NCBI GenBank assembly: GCA_028284665.1
Contig: JANQRG010000033.1
Coordinates: 186,001 to 250,000 of the forward strand
DNA: 64,000 bases
Reading direction: 5' to 3'
From: Croceivirga sp.
Lineage (GTDB): Bacteria; Bacteroidota; Bacteroidia; Flavobacteriales; Flavobacteriaceae
Shown: in pieces, positions 37,016-45,892 of the stretch
Numbering within the stretch: the stretch's first letter is position 1
Layout: every line of letters starts with the position of its first letter
The notes under the pieces: generated by a model
Database searches by the model: none
Told to the model about the DNA's origin: nothing
Seen by the model: only the letters and a program-made list of their open reading frames with translations
Translations under genes and position numbers: made by a program

Positions 37016-37873
37016 ATGATTATTCTCATTACAAGAATGACTTACATAGAAAGTATTAGTCTTATTGCTGCGATAATTGCAATCATTAGTATTGTTACGT
37101 GGAATAAACATGAAAAACTTAGAGCTTTTTTATTTCTAATCCTACTTATATGTGCATTTATTTTGGGAAGATATTTCTTTGAGGACAGTAAGTCCAAAGA
37201 ATCTTCTTTGGTCAACGTAATCAACAATAATGGTGATTTTGAATATACGGTTACTCTTGCAGAAGATATTAGTTCTATAGAATACATTAACAAGTACAAG
37301 GCAATTACGGCTGATTTCGATAACTTCTATGAACGAGATCAAGCAATTGAAAAACATCTTCTTGAAAAGTATTCCAGCTTGGCTAAACGTGATAAAATCT
37401 TTTTAGAATTAGAAATTGATTACCAAAATAATAGAGTTTTTAGGGATGGAGACGTAAGCGACTATACAACAGAGGGAGGATCATTTAGTCTGGTCGATTA
37501 TTTTGAAAAAGAGCGTTTCTACTTGGTGAGTCAAGCTTTTTATGAAGGAGGATCGGAATATTTGATAAACAGAGAAAATGGTCAAAAAAAACAAATTTGC
37601 GGAACTCCTTATTTCTCTCCAACCGGAAGGTATGTAATAACGACAAATTATGATTTAAGTGGAGGGTATGGTTGTAATGAACTGTGCATAATGGAAAAAG
37701 TAGGAAATATTTTAGAAGAAAAGCTAGTTGTCCAAGATTCTTATGGGAATGTGAAATGGGAAGACGAAACGACTTTTGTTGTTGAAAAAGTAGATTTATA
37801 TTATGATGATGAAAATGATAACAGCGATTATGTCCACAAGGTCGTAGCACATAGGTTTGAAATTGTAGAATAA
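37016..37873 (+). CDS. Membrane-anchored protein of unknown function
   Basis: 285 residues. Two N-terminal membrane helices (SISLIAAIIAIISIV and LRAFLFLILLICAFILGRYFF) are followed by a soluble domain of about 220 residues. That part contains a beta-propeller-like strand pair (GTPYFSPTGRYVITTNYDLSGGYGCNELCIMEK and VKWEDETTFVVEK), as found in TolB/WD-type readers, but only one or two blades' worth. No enzyme motif. AT-rich codon use marks it as accessory. Confidence 0.7.
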   Translation: MIILITRMTYIESISLIAAIIAIISIVTWNKHEKLRAFLFLILLICAFILGRYFFEDSKSKESSLVNVINNNGDFEYTVTLAEDISSIEYINKYKAITADFDNFYERDQAIEKHLLEKYSSLAKRDKIFLELEIDYQNNRVFRDGDVSDYTTEGGSFSLVDYFEKERFYLVSQAFYEGGSEYLINRENGQKKQICGTPYFSPTGRYVITTNYDLSGGYGCNELCIMEKVGNILEEKLVVQDSYGNVKWEDETTFVVEKVDLYYDDENDNSDYVHKVVAHRFEIVE

Positions 37874-38188
37874 TACCATTTACATTAATATTATTCTTTA
37901 AACTCATCCATAAATGGGTCGTTCTTTTGTCCAAGTGGCATTAGAACATGATACTACATACAATCGAAGCCGTAACGCAACAACCTAAACCACCGTGGTA
38001 AGTTTTTGCTTTTTGTCTTTTTTAGTTTAGCCATATTTGTCTATAATCAAATTTTGTTACTTTATACCTAAGGTCATATTACAATTTGGATTGTAGTGGT
38101 TTTAAGGGGTACTTACAGTTTCATTATAAAGCTAAAAACATTGGAAATGTTCAAAAACAACATTGATGAACTTTCTGATTGCTTTACG
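37874..38188. other. Gap of about 310 bases without a supported gene
   Basis: AT-rich; contains a short inverted repeat ACCACCGTGGT (around 37989) followed by a T-rich stretch, which might be a weak terminator. Nothing else recognised. Confidence 0.4.
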
Positions 38189-38220
38189 TTTGAAATAGTT
38201 ATTTGAACAGGCTATTTTTG
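38189..38220 (+). promoter_or_regulatory. Complete Bacteroidota-type promoter (TTTG, 20 bases, TATTTTTG)
   Basis: TTTG at 38189-38192 and TATTTTTG at 38213-38220 with a 20-base spacer. This is the best full promoter in the window. The -7 element ends seven bases before the ATG at 38228, so a leaderless message is likely. Confidence 0.65.
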
Positions 38221-38227
38221 GCTTTTG

Positions 38228-39868
38228 ATGCTTAATTCAATGGTGTTAATAATTTTATTTTTTCTAATTATTGCTTTTGCAATTTATTCGCTATTTCAAG
38301 CTAAGTCTACATATAAGAAGTTTAATACAGGCGATAAAATTTCCTTATATGTAATCAAACAGGCTTATGAAAAAGGTGGTTATAGAAGTATCCCATTTTT
38401 TATCTCTAACGTCCTTTTAAATGTGTGTCTTTATCCGTTAAACTATGGAATGATTCTCTATCATTTAAAAATCAAAAAGTTAACATCTTTTAATCAGTTA
38501 GTAGCTTTGTCAAGTGTTTATTCGTTTCAAACTTTTCAATTAGGGTTTATCCTAATAGTTACAGCACTTACAATACCCATATTTTTCAACTATGGTTTTG
38601 ATAATTACTACTCTTTATCTATAGGTTATTACTTGGTCGTTGTATCTTTTTTATTCCTTATAAGTGTTTTTTCTAATCCATATCGTGCAATTAGATTCTG
38701 GACGGTAACTGTTTTTAATGAAAAGGCACTGTTTTTAATAATAATGCTGATAATATCTGCTATCACCTTTTTGGGTTATTCACTAGTACTTTCTGAGAAT
38801 TTACTTTTCAAGCAGGCATCTAAACTAACGTTTAGTTATTTTTTTCAATTTAATAGTTTGTTTGATTTTGTAAGAGAAAGTCTATCATCACAAAAATTCA
38901 ATTTTTCAATACAAACTTCAATCTATATTCATGGTGCCTTGTTTTATTCAACTTTAATCACCCAGTTTCTAAAAATCAGACACCTAAAAAAGAAATCTAT
39001 TGATTACTATATTGTTGTAATTAGTCTAATATATAGCCGAAGTTATTCTAAAGCAGATAAATACTTAAACAAGGTTGGGGTTAAGCTAGGTAAATTTCAC
39101 CATAACACTGAAGCAGTTTTAAAACTTTGTTTGGATGACCCTAAAGGCGCTATTTCCTCATTGAAATTATTTTTGAACAAAAATCAAGAAGAAGACACAT
39201 TGGATGTAATATTTATTCAATTACTTCTCTATTGTAAGGTATTCTTTACTAATGACCATACTGATGTAGAGCTTCTTAGATTGGCGTCAGAATCTGAATT
39301 AAAAAGTTATACGTATAGTATTATCAGAAATGATATTGAACAGGAGAAGTACTATGATGAGATTGATTTTGAGGGTTGTCATTCCAAATCAGAAGACAGT
39401 ATTTCATTTGAAAAAATGGCTAAAGAGTTCAAAGAGGTGGAAAAAAATGATAACACATTGGAAAATAAATTCAATACAATTGCTAAAATGAAATGCCATT
39501 CGTTCAATCAAAATTGTATGAAGTTTTACTATTTGATGAATTTTGCTATTGATTATAAAAAAAGTATGGAATCAAAAAAAGATGAAAATTACATTGCTTT
39601 AAGAAAAATTAAATTTGAAATCAGTGATACTCTAAGGTATTTCATCGATTGGTACAGTAGCGAAAACTTATTTCCTTCTAATTTCTTTTTTTATAATTCT
39701 TACGTCAAAACTAAGGAGAAAGAAATTAGTAAGGAATTTCCTTATTTGAATGAGCTTTTTCGTTTCTCTGGAGAACAATGTAGGAAATTATATAATGCCG
39801 AAGATTTAGGGAACTTCTCATTAATAATTAACAGTGAGGAGACTTTTTCTATGCTTAGGCATTCCTGA
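38228..39868 (+). CDS. Large polytopic membrane protein of unknown function
   Basis: 546 residues. The N-terminal 260 residues hold about five or six membrane helices (MVLIILFFLIIAFAIYSLF, GFILIVTALTIPIFF, YYLVVVSFLFLISVF, ALFLIIMLIISAITFLGY and others). The C-terminal 280 residues are soluble and helical, with TPR-like alternation (YSRSYSKADKYLNKVGVKLGKFHHNTEAVLKLCLDDPKGAISSL). No known family recognised and no catalytic motif. Strongly AT-rich. The last gene before comM, converging on it. Confidence 0.75.
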   Translation: MLNSMVLIILFFLIIAFAIYSLFQAKSTYKKFNTGDKISLYVIKQAYEKGGYRSIPFFISNVLLNVCLYPLNYGMILYHLKIKKLTSFNQLVALSSVYSFQTFQLGFILIVTALTIPIFFNYGFDNYYSLSIGYYLVVVSFLFLISVFSNPYRAIRFWTVTVFNEKALFLIIMLIISAITFLGYSLVLSENLLFKQASKLTFSYFFQFNSLFDFVRESLSSQKFNFSIQTSIYIHGALFYSTLITQFLKIRHLKKKSIDYYIVVISLIYSRSYSKADKYLNKVGVKLGKFHHNTEAVLKLCLDDPKGAISSLKLFLNKNQEEDTLDVIFIQLLLYCKVFFTNDHTDVELLRLASESELKSYTYSIIRNDIEQEKYYDEIDFEGCHSKSEDSISFEKMAKEFKEVEKNDNTLENKFNTIAKMKCHSFNQNCMKFYYLMNFAIDYKKSMESKKDENYIALRKIKFEISDTLRYFIDWYSSENLFPSNFFFYNSYVKTKEKEISKEFPYLNELFRFSGEQCRKLYNAEDLGNFSLIINSEETFSMLRHS

Positions 39869-39922
39869 GAATTAATTTGCCATAGCAATATCACTTGCAT
39901 TCTTTGTACCTTTCCCCTTGCT

Positions 39923-39945
39923 GGCGCGAGTTTGTAACTCGTGCC
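39923..39945. repeat. REP-like palindrome at the comM 3' side
   Basis: Near-perfect inverted repeat GGCGCGAGTT / AACTCGTGCC around TGT, two bases after the comM stop. One G-T-type mismatch. It resembles palindromes mobilised by REP-associated tyrosine transposases in Bacteroidota and could also terminate transcription from both sides. Confidence 0.6.
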
Positions 39946-39947
39946 TA

Positions 39948-41483
39948 TTATCCCAACCATCCTTCCCGATCCAAACTGCGGTATTGTATAGCTTCCGAGA
40001 TATGGTGTCCTTGTAGCACTTCCTTTTGTTCCAGATCGGCAATAGTACGGGCGACTTTTAAGATTCGATCATAAGCCCTTGCGGAGAGATGTAAGCGTTC
40101 CATTGCGGTTTTTAGCAATTCTTTAGAACTGTCATCTAACCTGCAATATTTTCGGATCAGTCGGGTGCTCATTTGCGCATTGTAGTGGATCTTCTCTAAA
40201 TGCTCAAATCGATCGGTTTGGACCTCCCGGGCCATAATCACCCGATCCCGGATGGCCTTACTGCCCTCCCCTTTTCGGTCTTCAGATAGCTTTTCAAAGG
40301 GGACAGGGGTTACTTCGATATGAATATCAATGCGATCTAATAAAGGCCCCGAAATCTTCCCCAGATACCGCTGCATCTCGGTGGGGGATGTGGTCACAGG
40401 CGCATCGGGATCGTTAAAGTAGCCCCCCGGGCTGGGATTCATGCTGGCTACAAGCATAAAACTACTAGGATAGGTAACCGTAAATTTAGCACGAGAAATG
40501 GTTACTTCACGGTCCTCCAGAGGCTGCCGCATTACTTCAAGAACACTGCGCTTAAACTCCGGGAGTTCATCCAGGAACAATACCCCGTTATGGGCCAAAG
40601 AGATCTCCCCGGGTTGGGGATAGGTGCCCCCTCCTACCAAAGCCACATCGGAAATGGTGTGATGCGGGCTACGAAACGGACGCTGTGTCATTAAGCCGGA
40701 GTTGTTTACTTTCCCGACTACACTGTGGATCTTTGTGGTTTCCAGCGCTTCGTGTAAGGACATGGGCGGTAAAATGGAGGGCAACCGCTTTGCCAACATG
40801 GTTTTCCCCGCGCCGGGAGGGCCGATCAGGATAATATTATGACCTCCTGCGGCTGCAATTTCCATACACCGTTTGATACTTTCCTGGCCTTTAACATCGG
40901 AAAAATCGAATTCGGGAAAGTTGAGATTATTGTAAAACTCCTTTCGGGTATCTACCACGGTTGGCGCAATGGATTTGCCTTCGTTAAAAAAATCGATAAC
41001 CTCTTTAATAGTGTCTACCCCAAAGACCTTTAGTTTTCCGACCACTGCCGCCTCTTTTACATTTTCCTTAGGCAAAATAAAACCTTCAAAACCGTCTTTT
41101 TGGGCCTGGATGGCAATGGGTAACGCGCCTTTGATGGGTTGTACGGCACCATCCAGGGAGAGTTCGCCCATGATCAGGTAGTTATGGATCTCCGGAGCGG
41201 CTATTTGTTCGGAAGCAGCCAGAATTCCAAGAGCCAGGGTCAAATCATAGGCGGACCCTTCTTTACGCAGGTCGGCCGGTGCCATATTGATCGTAATTTT
41301 CTTTCCCGGAATTTTGTAGCCGTTGTTTTTTAAGGCAGCGGCTATTCTATAGTTGCTTTCCTTGATCGCATTATCCGGCAGCCCAACCAGATGGTAGCCA
41401 ATACCGCGGTCTACATTCACTTCTACCGGGATGGCTTGCGCTTCCACCCCAAAAACCGCACTTCCGAATACCTTAATGAGCAT
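39948..41483 (-). CDS. comM: ComM/YifB-family AAA ATPase (Mg chelatase-like)
   Basis: 511 residues. In naturally competent bacteria ComM is a hexameric helicase that promotes branch migration of incoming DNA. N-terminal lon-like fold ([53 protein letters not shown]), Walker [71 protein letters not shown], and the C-terminal helical domain ending in the usual [15 protein letters not shown]. Full length. Its 3' end is duplicated twice to the left, and a palindrome follows the stop. Confidence 0.93.
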   Translation of the reverse strand: MLIKVFGSAVFGVEAQAIPVEVNVDRGIGYHLVGLPDNAIKESNYRIAAALKNNGYKIPGKKITINMAPADLRKEGSAYDLTLALGILAASEQIAAPEIHNYLIMGELSLDGAVQPIKGALPIAIQAQKDGFEGFILPKENVKEAAVVGKLKVFGVDTIKEVIDFFNEGKSIAPTVVDTRKEFYNNLNFPEFDFSDVKGQESIKRCMEIAAAGGHNIILIGPPGAGKTMLAKRLPSILPPMSLHEALETTKIHSVVGKVNNSGLMTQRPFRSPHHTISDVALVGGGTYPQPGEISLAHNGVLFLDELPEFKRSVLEVMRQPLEDREVTISRAKFTVTYPSSFMLVASMNPSPGGYFNDPDAPVTTSPTEMQRYLGKISGPLLDRIDIHIEVTPVPFEKLSEDRKGEGSKAIRDRVIMAREVQTDRFEHLEKIHYNAQMSTRLIRKYCRLDDSSKELLKTAMERLHLSARAYDRILKVARTIADLEQKEVLQGHHISEAIQYRSLDREGWLG

Positions 41484-41532
41484 ATTCTACTTTTATAGTA
41501 AAAATACGCTTTATTTAGAAAATTTTCGCTTT

Positions 41533-43302
41533 CTATTCCACGGTAATCGACCAGGTCAGGGAAATCGGCTTCCCATAAGAGGTAAATCCATCGAGAAAAA
41601 CATCATAGTCTCCCCGAAGATCTGAAGTGAAAAACGTAAAATCCATCGAATTCCCTTCCACAACTACATGGGGCTCCCAAAACAGCACCGTACGGTAGTC
41701 CGGGATCCTTCCATAGGGATCATCTTCCTGGCCGTAATTTTGCCTGTAGTAGTTCTTTTTTGGTAAAGGTTTTGCAACGGTGGTCTTGATGGTATTGGGT
41801 TGTTGGTATTCGTCGTAATAGTTCCCATCAAAAGTTTCTACCGATAGGATCCCCTGGTATTCTTTACCAGCCAATTGAAACTGATCCTGTATGACCCGTA
41901 TCGCTTCGATTCTTCGGGCGTCAAATTCCTTTACCGTCTCGTGATTGGGTATAAACACCCCGTCAAACAGGACTATAGCCGGAAAATCGTTGTATTCTAT
42001 ATTGGATTTCTCAAAATCCTGAGCTACCCGAATGTAGTCGTTCCCATTGGGATTATTCCGGTACCCTGCATTATTCAGGATCTCTACCAAAGTTTCCTGG
42101 AAGGTGGCAAATCGTGTATACTCGTCCAATACAAAAGTTTCCGGAATACCCCCATCAAAAGGATCTATAGGGTCCCCAAGCAAAAGGGAATCCGGTTTTA
42201 GCGAAAAATATTGATTCTCTATTTGATTGTAAACACTTCGTTTTTGTATTGCGGCTTCCCATTCTTTCTGTAGTAAAAAATTGGTAAAGGTTAGGTCCGA
42301 AACGTCCAGCTTTTTTGGCGATCCCACTTGAATTTCGTACTCCTCCTCCCCTTCTGTTTGGATTACGGCCTGCGATAATTTATAGTCTTTGCGTAAATAC
42401 GTATAAAAATTACCTGCTTGATCTGTAGTCGCAAATTTTAATACAAACTCTTTCCCCGGAAGGGAAACTACGACCGGAAGATTTTGTGCGGGTTGTCCAC
42501 TGGATTTGTCTCGTACAGCACCAAAAAATAGTTCCCCACGCTGCTCTGGCAAAAACAGGCTGTCTCCTACACCAAGGGCAAGCTGTTTATCCACCTCCAA
42601 ATAGGCCTGCGCATATTTCATCGCATTCATGCCAAAACCTGAGCCCGCAATGCCCCGTTTTTTAACCTTTATGGTATATACGCCATTGCCGAGATAGCCT
42701 TTGTAGTTTTTGAGGGAAAAGTTAACCTTTTCCCTGGTGGTGTACGCTTCTTTTTCGAAAGCCAAATTTACCGTACTGGAATCTATGACTTGTTTTGTAT
42801 TGGACCCTTGTTGTGTTTCATTTGTCGCTGCGGTACCCCCCTCCGCCAACAAAGCAGATTGGTCCCCGAGATAAGGGTTAATGACCACAATATCTTCCTG
42901 AAAAACCTGGGTCAACCCGTTATTCTTCATCCACTGGGTGTAGCCCAACAGCTTGTAGTTCCCTGAAGGTAATTCAGTGTTTATAAAAAAGTCGCCCTGA
43001 CCCAAGCCCTGCTCCAACTTTATTTTTTGCTCTAGTATATATTCTTTTTGTTCATTGACGAGGGCCACATAGCCTACCTTGCTAATATTGCTCAATCGGC
43101 TGTTTTGTGCATTAAAGCAATAAAAACTGTAGTACAGATATTCCCCTGAAAAAACCAGGGGTCCGGTATGATTGAGATATACCTTTTCCTGGGGGAGTTG
43201 TTTCAGATTCTCGAGTTCTTCCCCGGTCTTGATGACGTATTGGGCAACTGTTGTGCCATAATGTAACACTGCAACAACTAAAAATATAATATACATTCTC
43301 AT
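41533..43302 (-). CDS. Exported MG2-domain protein with a plug-like segment but no barrel
   Basis: 589 residues. Signal peptide MRMYIIFLVVAVLHYGTTVAQ. An MG2/macroglobulin-type N-terminal domain follows (PQEKVYLNHTGPLVFSGEYLYYSFY, LSNISKVGYVALVNEQK, LPSGNYKLLGYTQWMKN), then a second beta domain, a region like the plug of TonB-dependent receptors (FPAIVLFDGVFIPNHETVKEF and RRIEAIRVIQDQFQ), and a closing Ig-like strand set (FTFFTSDLRGDYDVFLDGFTSYGKPISL). No barrel. It is the last gene of the DUF4249 operon. Start at ATG 43302; a longer reading overlaps the gene before it. Function unknown; surface or periplasmic location inferred. Confidence 0.75.
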   Translation of the reverse strand: MRMYIIFLVVAVLHYGTTVAQYVIKTGEELENLKQLPQEKVYLNHTGPLVFSGEYLYYSFYCFNAQNSRLSNISKVGYVALVNEQKEYILEQKIKLEQGLGQGDFFINTELPSGNYKLLGYTQWMKNNGLTQVFQEDIVVINPYLGDQSALLAEGGTAATNETQQGSNTKQVIDSSTVNLAFEKEAYTTREKVNFSLKNYKGYLGNGVYTIKVKKRGIAGSGFGMNAMKYAQAYLEVDKQLALGVGDSLFLPEQRGELFFGAVRDKSSGQPAQNLPVVVSLPGKEFVLKFATTDQAGNFYTYLRKDYKLSQAVIQTEGEEEYEIQVGSPKKLDVSDLTFTNFLLQKEWEAAIQKRSVYNQIENQYFSLKPDSLLLGDPIDPFDGGIPETFVLDEYTRFATFQETLVEILNNAGYRNNPNGNDYIRVAQDFEKSNIEYNDFPAIVLFDGVFIPNHETVKEFDARRIEAIRVIQDQFQLAGKEYQGILSVETFDGNYYDEYQQPNTIKTTVAKPLPKKNYYRQNYGQEDDPYGRIPDYRTVLFWEPHVVVEGNSMDFTFFTSDLRGDYDVFLDGFTSYGKPISLTWSITVE

Positions 43303-43313
43303 ATTCTTGATCT

Positions 43314-44600
43314 TTAATCTATCCAAAATTCAGGTACCACATTACTCCCCCAAACCCTGCAATCCCCACAAGGTTTAACAACATAAATATCAGGTCCCGG
43401 GCAGAGACCTATGTCAAGGGTATTCGGAGAATAATAGGTGATCATATCCAAGTCCACCTGTTCAATAACCGACTGCGGACAGTCGTCCATGACTTCACCG
43501 GTGAAGCAGAACGAAATATGCGATTCGGGGGAGGATCGCAAACTACAGTCAATAGGATACTCCGGTAGCGGCTCACCCGGAAACACGTCCTCAAAATTGA
43601 AGAAAAACCGTCGCTTTGATTGGGAGGCTACCTCAAAGAACCCTATCACCGTTCCCCCATTCCCCGAAGTGATGTTGCCCTCTAACAGACCCGGTTGTAC
43701 CTGGGAAAAAACACTTTCGTTCTGGCTAAAGTTGCGCAACAGTTCGTAAAAACCAAAAGCCTCCGGGCTTGTTGTAAGCTGTTGTATTTCAATGCTGTAT
43801 CGGTTAGCAATGATATAGTTCTCCTTGCTTATAAACCGTACCATAAAACGTTCCAGGTTATTGTCAGCTCCCAAACCCGTGTCATTCAGTACCACAGTAT
43901 TGGAGGCTTCCGTACGGAAACAGACCCGGGCTTCTTCTTCCCTTGGAATACGTTCGAGAGTGTAGGTGACAACAGGTAGTGCACAAGGATCGTAATCCGT
44001 AAGCAAATATTCATCCGGTACCCAGCGGGGCGCAACGATCTTATAGGTCTCGTCATAGGTAAATCGAATGTTCTGGGTATCCCCGTCCACCCTTTGGTTG
44101 TCAATAAAGATACCAACACCTTCCACCCCGGTACCTGAGACCGTCGGTTCGGCATAAATATTTTCCAGGGTAGCACTGCCTTCAATACGCATTTCATCCG
44201 AGCTAAACGCATCATTGTCGGTACTAATACGAAGGCGATATCCTATTCCGGGCTGGGCTGCAAATTGATTTACAGAAAGGTACCTGCCCGCTTCTGCCTC
44301 AACAAAATCGTAGGTAGTACCATTAGAATCCTCAATGGTCACCACTGCGTTTTCCTCATAGGGCACCAGATCCCGCTCAATATCTCTAGTGGGTAGAAAG
44401 GGATTGAAAATGGAATCTACTTCCAGATCCAAAACGGTGTCCAAACGACTAAGGGTAATCTCATGAAACTTCAGCTCATCGGTAAGCATAGCCTCAACCA
44501 CCAGAACATCCTGCGCTTCCGCATCGCTGGCGATCAACACCTCCACTTCCTCAACACAAGAAAGTAATGGCAAACCGAGTATTGCTATAATTCTATTCAT
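43314..44600 (-). CDS. DUF4249 lipoprotein, seventh in transcription order
   Basis: 428 residues. Lipoprotein signal MNRIIAILGLPLLSC, with acidic CVEEVEV after the lipidation cysteine, the kind of sequence that directs surface exposure in Bacteroidota. The DUF4249 body has VEAMLTDELKFHEITLSRLDT, RDLVPYEENAVVTIEDSNGTTYDF, RYLSVNQFAAQPGIGYRLRI, FTYDETYKI and a C-terminal Cys motif (PCGDCRVWGSNVVPEFW). Group III with copies 4-6. Start overlaps the end of copy 6 by 8 bases. Ligand unknown. Confidence 0.85.
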   Translation of the reverse strand: MNRIIAILGLPLLSCVEEVEVLIASDAEAQDVLVVEAMLTDELKFHEITLSRLDTVLDLEVDSIFNPFLPTRDIERDLVPYEENAVVTIEDSNGTTYDFVEAEAGRYLSVNQFAAQPGIGYRLRISTDNDAFSSDEMRIEGSATLENIYAEPTVSGTGVEGVGIFIDNQRVDGDTQNIRFTYDETYKIVAPRWVPDEYLLTDYDPCALPVVTYTLERIPREEEARVCFRTEASNTVVLNDTGLGADNNLERFMVRFISKENYIIANRYSIEIQQLTTSPEAFGFYELLRNFSQNESVFSQVQPGLLEGNITSGNGGTVIGFFEVASQSKRRFFFNFEDVFPGEPLPEYPIDCSLRSSPESHISFCFTGEVMDDCPQSVIEQVDLDMITYYSPNTLDIGLCPGPDIYVVKPCGDCRVWGSNVVPEFWID

Positions 44601-45891
44601 TTCCTTCCTCTATCCAAAATTCGGGTACAACATTGCTGCCCCATACTCTGCAATCGCCACATGGTTTCGAGACATATACATCTGGTCCCGGACAAACCCC
44701 GATTACGTTATCATTGCGGCCAACATAGGTAATCAAATCCAGGTCCACCTGTTCTATTACGGATTGGGGACAAACATTTCCAACCGTGGTGGGTAAACAG
44801 AACGAGACATGCGATTCCGGGGAAGATCGCAAACTACAATCAATAGGATAGTCCGGTAGCGGCTCCCCTGGAAATATGTCTTCAAAATTGAAGAAAAAAC
44901 GTTGCTTTGATTGGGAGGTTACCTCAAAAAACCCTATCACCGTACTTCCATTCCCCGAAGTGATATTACCTTCTAACAAACCGGGTTGTACCTGAGAAAA
45001 AACACTTTCGTTCTGGCTAAAGTTGCGCAATTGTTCGTAGAAACCAAAAGCTTCGGGGCTTGTTGTCAACTGCTGTATTTCTATGCTGTAACGGTTAGCA
45101 ATGATATAGTTCTCTTTACTTATAAACCGTACCATAAAACGTTCCAGATTATCGTTAGCTCCCAAACCTGTATCATTTAGTATTACTGTATTGGAGGCTT
45201 CCGTACGGAAACAGACCCTGGCTTCTTCTTCCCTTGGATTACGTTCCAGGTTGTAAATGACCTCCGGCAGTGCACACGGATCGTATTCGGTAAGTAAGTA
45301 TTCCCGTTCCACCCATCGGGGTGCAATGATCTTGTAGGTCTCATCATAGGTGAATCGAATGTTCCGGGTATCCCCATCAACCCTTTGGTTGTCGATAAAG
45401 ATCCCAACGCCTTCCTCCCCGGTACCGGAGACCGTCCGCTCAGCATAAACATTTTCCAGGGTGGCACTGCCTTCAATACGCATTTCATAAGAGGTAAAAG
45501 CATCTCCGTTGGCACTAATGTGAAGGCGATAGCCCGTTCCCGGCTGGGCCGCAAATTGATTTGCAGAAAGGTACCTACCTGCCTCCGCCTCCACAAAATC
45601 GTAGGTAGTACCATTAGAATCCTCAATGGTCACTACTGCGTTTTCCTCATAAGGCACCAGATCCCGCTCAATATCCCGAACGGGCACAAAGGGATTAAAA
45701 ATAGAATCCACTCCCAAATCCATTATAGTGTCTAAACGACTAAGGGTAATCTCATGAAACTTCAGCTCATCCGTCAACATGGCCTCTACAATCAAAACCT
45801 CCTGCATTTCCGCATCACTGGCGATCAATACATCCACCTCCTCTACGCACGAAAGGATGGGGAATACAAGAAATAGTATACTTCTCTTCAT
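44593..45891 (-). CDS. DUF4249 lipoprotein, sixth in transcription order
   Basis: 432 residues. Lipobox in MKRSILFLVFPILSC, then CVEEVDV. The body is very close to copy 5, but the stretch before the C-terminal motif (ITYVGRNDNVIGVCPGPDVYVSKPCGDC) resembles copy 4 instead of copies 5 and 7 (ITYYSLNTLDIG...), so it is a mosaic. Starts one base after the stop of copy 5. Group III. Confidence 0.85.
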   Translation of the reverse strand: MKRSILFLVFPILSCVEEVDVLIASDAEMQEVLIVEAMLTDELKFHEITLSRLDTIMDLGVDSIFNPFVPVRDIERDLVPYEENAVVTIEDSNGTTYDFVEAEAGRYLSANQFAAQPGTGYRLHISANGDAFTSYEMRIEGSATLENVYAERTVSGTGEEGVGIFIDNQRVDGDTRNIRFTYDETYKIIAPRWVEREYLLTEYDPCALPEVIYNLERNPREEEARVCFRTEASNTVILNDTGLGANDNLERFMVRFISKENYIIANRYSIEIQQLTTSPEAFGFYEQLRNFSQNESVFSQVQPGLLEGNITSGNGSTVIGFFEVTSQSKQRFFFNFEDIFPGEPLPDYPIDCSLRSSPESHVSFCLPTTVGNVCPQSVIEQVDLDLITYVGRNDNVIGVCPGPDVYVSKPCGDCRVWGSNVVPEFWIEEGNE

Positions 45892-45892
45892 T

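Larger units (their letters stand above)
33292..39947. mobile_element. Candidate tandem genomic islands at the 3' end of comM
   Basis: The intact comM 3' end (39948) and two truncated copies of it (33292-33370, 35224-35257), all in the same orientation, divide the region into two compartments: serine hydrolase (left) and AT-rich unknown genes (right). Duplicated target-gene ends in direct orientation are what successive site-specific integrations leave behind. No integrase gene is present in the interval, so the mechanism is inferred; recombination between the repeats could also give this. Confidence 0.42.
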
